Shown in pieces: positions 61,897 to 64,000 of a DNA stretch of 64,000 bases. A program made the translations under genes and the position numbers. The stretch is from NCBI GenBank assembly GCA_963781305.1, contig CAWAFL010000011.1, forward strand, positions 248,001 to 312,000, given 5' to 3'. The DNA is from DASXMT01 sp963781305. Its GTDB lineage: Bacteria > Actinomycetota > Acidimicrobiia > Acidimicrobiales > RAAP-2. Below the pieces are notes generated by a model. The model saw only the letters and a list, made by a program, of their open reading frames with translations, was not told the DNA's origin and made no database searches. Position 1 is the first letter of the stretch, and each line of letters opens with the position of its first letter.

Positions 61897-63120
61897 TTAG
61901 GCGCGAGTCAGGTCGCGGGCGTTCTGATACATGATTCGGTGCTGGTCCTCAATCGAGAAGTGGGCCACATTCTCGAAGAAATCTTTGGGCTGTGGAAAGC
62001 CCTCCCCATGGGGCCAGTCGGAGCCGAACAGGATCCGTTCCACGGGCAAGTGCCGGGCAAGTTCGTCCACGCTTTCTTCGACGAAGGGCGCCACCCAACA
62101 GTGCTCGATGAACATGTCTTTCGGTTTGCTCCGGTACTCGTTCCCGTGACCGAGGTATTCCAATGCCTGGAGCACCGGTGGCACCCAGGCAGAACCGTTC
62201 TCGATGAACGCCACCTTCAGGTTCGGAAACCGTTCGAACAGTCGATGGGCTATAAGGAAATACGCGAAATCATGGACGTTCCGGTTCTTCATCAGCGCTC
62301 CGATGACCGAGCCCCCACCCATCATCTTCATAGTCTCACCGGACCCTTTGACTCCAACACTCGTGTCGTCGCCCCATATCCGACTCAGAAGTGAGTTCAT
62401 GTCGGCGTAGGTGTCGTCCGACCCATCATGCGAAGACACCACAACGCCGGATTCCTGGGCGAGACCCCAGAATTTGTCGAACATGGGATCGGCCGGAGAC
62501 CGAAAGCCATCAGGGGTAACGGCCGAGCCGTGGCGGATAGCGACGACCCGAGCGCCGCGGTTGAGGCACCATTGCAGCTCGTCCGCCGCCATGTCCGGGT
62601 CCGATAGGTTCAGGAAGGGCACTCCGAAGATACGGTTCCTGTATGCAAAGCCCCATTCTTCTTCGATCCAGCGGTTGAAGGCCCGCATAACCTCGATCGC
62701 CGCCCCGACGTCGCTTTTCAGCATCGGCGCCTCGAGTACGACACCTTGCGAAGGGAACATCCAAACGGCCTCGACGCCCTGTCGGTCCATGACCTCCAAG
62801 CGCTTGTCTCGGTCGTACCACTCGGGGTGCTCTGACGGAGGGACGTTGAACGAGGCATCGAAATCCTCGCGAGACAGCTTTCCCGCGAAGTAGTCCATGA
62901 AGGATCCTGGCTTTGGTCGCGGGTGCACATCGCTGGGGCCCGGAAGCGACCGGAATATCTCACCGTCCACGACGTACCGCAGGACACCGTCGACTTCTTT
63001 TACCTGCACTCCTCGATCGGCAAACTTCGAGTCGCGATGCCGGGTAAACGCGTCGCTTGTCTCCCAATAGTGGTTGTCAGCATCGAAGACAGCCGTGATC
63101 GGTTCGCTCCCTTTGGTCAC
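61897..63120 (-). CDS. Metal-dependent amidohydrolase (amidohydrolase_2 family), second in window
   Basis: 407 residues. The first metal region is DADNHYWETSD. RVVAIRHGSAVTPDGFRSP and GVVVSSHDGSDD give His residues, and ILFGSDWPHGEG holds the catalytic Asp. It is the same broad family as the protein at 45483, but its motifs differ. The ATG at 63120 has no strong ribosome binding site. The 110 bp before it contain nothing recognisable. Confidence 0.87.
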   Translation of the reverse strand: MTKGSEPITAVFDADNHYWETSDAFTRHRDSKFADRGVQVKEVDGVLRYVVDGEIFRSLPGPSDVHPRPKPGSFMDYFAGKLSREDFDASFNVPPSEHPEWYDRDKRLEVMDRQGVEAVWMFPSQGVVLEAPMLKSDVGAAIEVMRAFNRWIEEEWGFAYRNRIFGVPFLNLSDPDMAADELQWCLNRGARVVAIRHGSAVTPDGFRSPADPMFDKFWGLAQESGVVVSSHDGSDDTYADMNSLLSRIWGDDTSVGVKGSGETMKMMGGGSVIGALMKNRNVHDFAYFLIAHRLFERFPNLKVAFIENGSAWVPPVLQALEYLGHGNEYRSKPKDMFIEHCWVAPFVEESVDELARHLPVERILFGSDWPHGEGFPQPKDFFENVAHFSIEDQHRIMYQNARDLTRA

Positions 63121-63230
63121 GTGATCCTCCTCGTCGGCGCCGCACCCGAGGGCGATCCGTCATCTACTTGTTGTTCGACCAGCAATGTTATCAGCCAAAA
63201 TATACCTTCGCGGTGGGATCAGCCCGTCGA

Positions 63231-64000
63231 CTAGCCGCCGCCGGTCCGTAGGGTGGGAGGCAGCAGCCGGTTAGCTCGCAGGGTGTCGAACCAGTTCCGA
63301 AGCATGTCTTCGGTGTCGATGCATCCCTCGAATCCGGCTTGGCGGATCTTGATGGTCGACAGCAGTACCGGAGGCCTTACTGCCGCACTCGAAAGCCGTA
63401 TCAGAAGGTCGGCGTAGGTGAGGGACTGTCCGACGAAGGCATCGACCAGTGCAGGGGCCCGAAGCTGATATCGCTGCGCGATCTCTGCCCACGCCGGACG
63501 GAAGTCAGGCAACATTTCGGCCAGCGATGCCGGTGCGTCCGCGCCCACCTCCATCCCCAGCGCAGCCGCGATTGTCGGCCAGACTCCCCTCCAACTGAAG
63601 ACATCGCCGTTGGTGACGTTGAAGGTCTCGTTCGCACTGGTGGGACATTCGAACGCCCATTGGCAAGCCTGGGCAATGAGGTTCGCATCGGTCGCCTCGG
63701 CCACGCCGAAGTAGGGTCCACCCGGGAAGTCCAATGGTCGTCCCTGCTCGGCGCGAACGGACGCGTAGACGGCCAGAGCGAGCATCGGATTCATGTTCAC
63801 GCCGATGGCGTCGCCAAACACGACCTGCGGGCGCAGGATCGTCCAGTCCCAGTCAGCTCCTTTGCTCTTCATGCGGACGTAATCCTCTTGGTCAAAGTAG
63901 AAGTTCCGGTGCTGGTGCCGGGGCCACCTCTCACGAGCGGGGGAGGGTATGTGCTCGACGTGAGCGCCGTAGGCCTTGGTCCCTTGGAGCAGGATCACGT
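63231..64000 (-). CDS. PRISE-family SDR (progesterone 5-beta-reductase/iridoid-synthase type), N-terminus beyond window
   Basis: The frame is open to the window edge, so only the C-terminal about 255 residues are seen. LLQGTKAYGAH provides the family's catalytic Lys segment. NFYFDQEDYV matches the NFYYxxED motif containing the catalytic Tyr, and ETFNVTNGDVFSWRGVWPTIAAALGM is the diagnostic TNGDxFxW stretch. PRISE enzymes reduce 1,4-enones such as progesterone or 8-oxogeranial with NADPH. That fits a steroid- or terpenoid-directed cluster, but the Rossmann N-terminus cannot be checked. Confidence 0.85.
   Translation of the reverse strand, partial: VILLQGTKAYGAHVEHIPSPARERWPRHQHRNFYFDQEDYVRMKSKGADWDWTILRPQVVFGDAIGVNMNPMLALAVYASVRAEQGRPLDFPGGPYFGVAEATDANLIAQACQWAFECPTSANETFNVTNGDVFSWRGVWPTIAAALGMEVGADAPASLAEMLPDFRPAWAEIAQRYQLRAPALVDAFVGQSLTYADLLIRLSSAAVRPPVLLSTIKIRQAGFEGCIDTEDMLRNWFDTLRANRLLPPTLRTGGG

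Overview
The window is high-GC DNA with actinobacterial gene order. Dense overlaps, -10-like TANNNT boxes a few bases before start codons, a giant Gly/Pro/Ala linker in IF2, and F420-type and DUF35/CaiB/P450 catabolic families suggest a member of the Acidimicrobiia. That placement is inference; no rRNA is present.

Region 1 (1-24.4 kb) is core chromosome. It runs rpsB(end)-tsf-pyrH-frr-cdsA-dxr-rseP, then a TetR/P450 pair, ispG, the transcription/translation operon rimP-nusA-ylxR-infB-rbfA-truB-ribF, a HAD phosphatase, an acyl-CoA synthetase, orn, dut, a wax-ester/DGAT-type acyltransferase and tRNA-Gly(GCC). These genes cover ribosome assembly and recycling, UMP, CDP-diacylglycerol and isoprenoid (MEP) synthesis, FMN/FAD, dUTP hygiene and lipid metabolism. 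Most neighbours overlap by 4 bp and look co-transcribed.

Region 2 (24.4-40.9 kb) starts just past the tRNA and is a decayed accessory island. Two related 1.34-kb insertion sequences (one frameshifted) flank a reductase relic. After them come a fused SDR/ketosteroid-isomerase-like protein, an F420-reductase-like protein, an LLM-class oxidoreductase, MarR and TetR regulators, two SDRs, a DUF1330 protein and a catalase. At least eight truncated or broken genes lie among them: SDR relics, a thioredoxin-reductase relic, a helicase N-terminus, IS30 and IS3 remnants, a tautomerase start and a lipoprotein relic.

Region 3 (40.9-64 kb) is a catabolic region. A plus-strand run (aldehyde dehydrogenase, amidohydrolase, [3Fe-4S] ferredoxin, SDR, P450, DDN-type nitroreductase, CaiB CoA-transferase, DUF35 protein, thiolase-like protein, TetR, acyl-CoA ligase) is bracketed by NDMA-type alcohol dehydrogenase and two paralogous branched-chain-type substrate-binding proteins. 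Beyond it are two APH-type kinases, a CrtC/AttH-like protein, a D-aminoacylase-like amidohydrolase, another amidohydrolase and a PRISE-family reductase cut by the window edge. Together they suggest uptake, oxidation, CoA activation and side-chain cleavage of a hydrophobic, perhaps steroid- or terpenoid-like, compound. The substrate cannot be read from the sequence.
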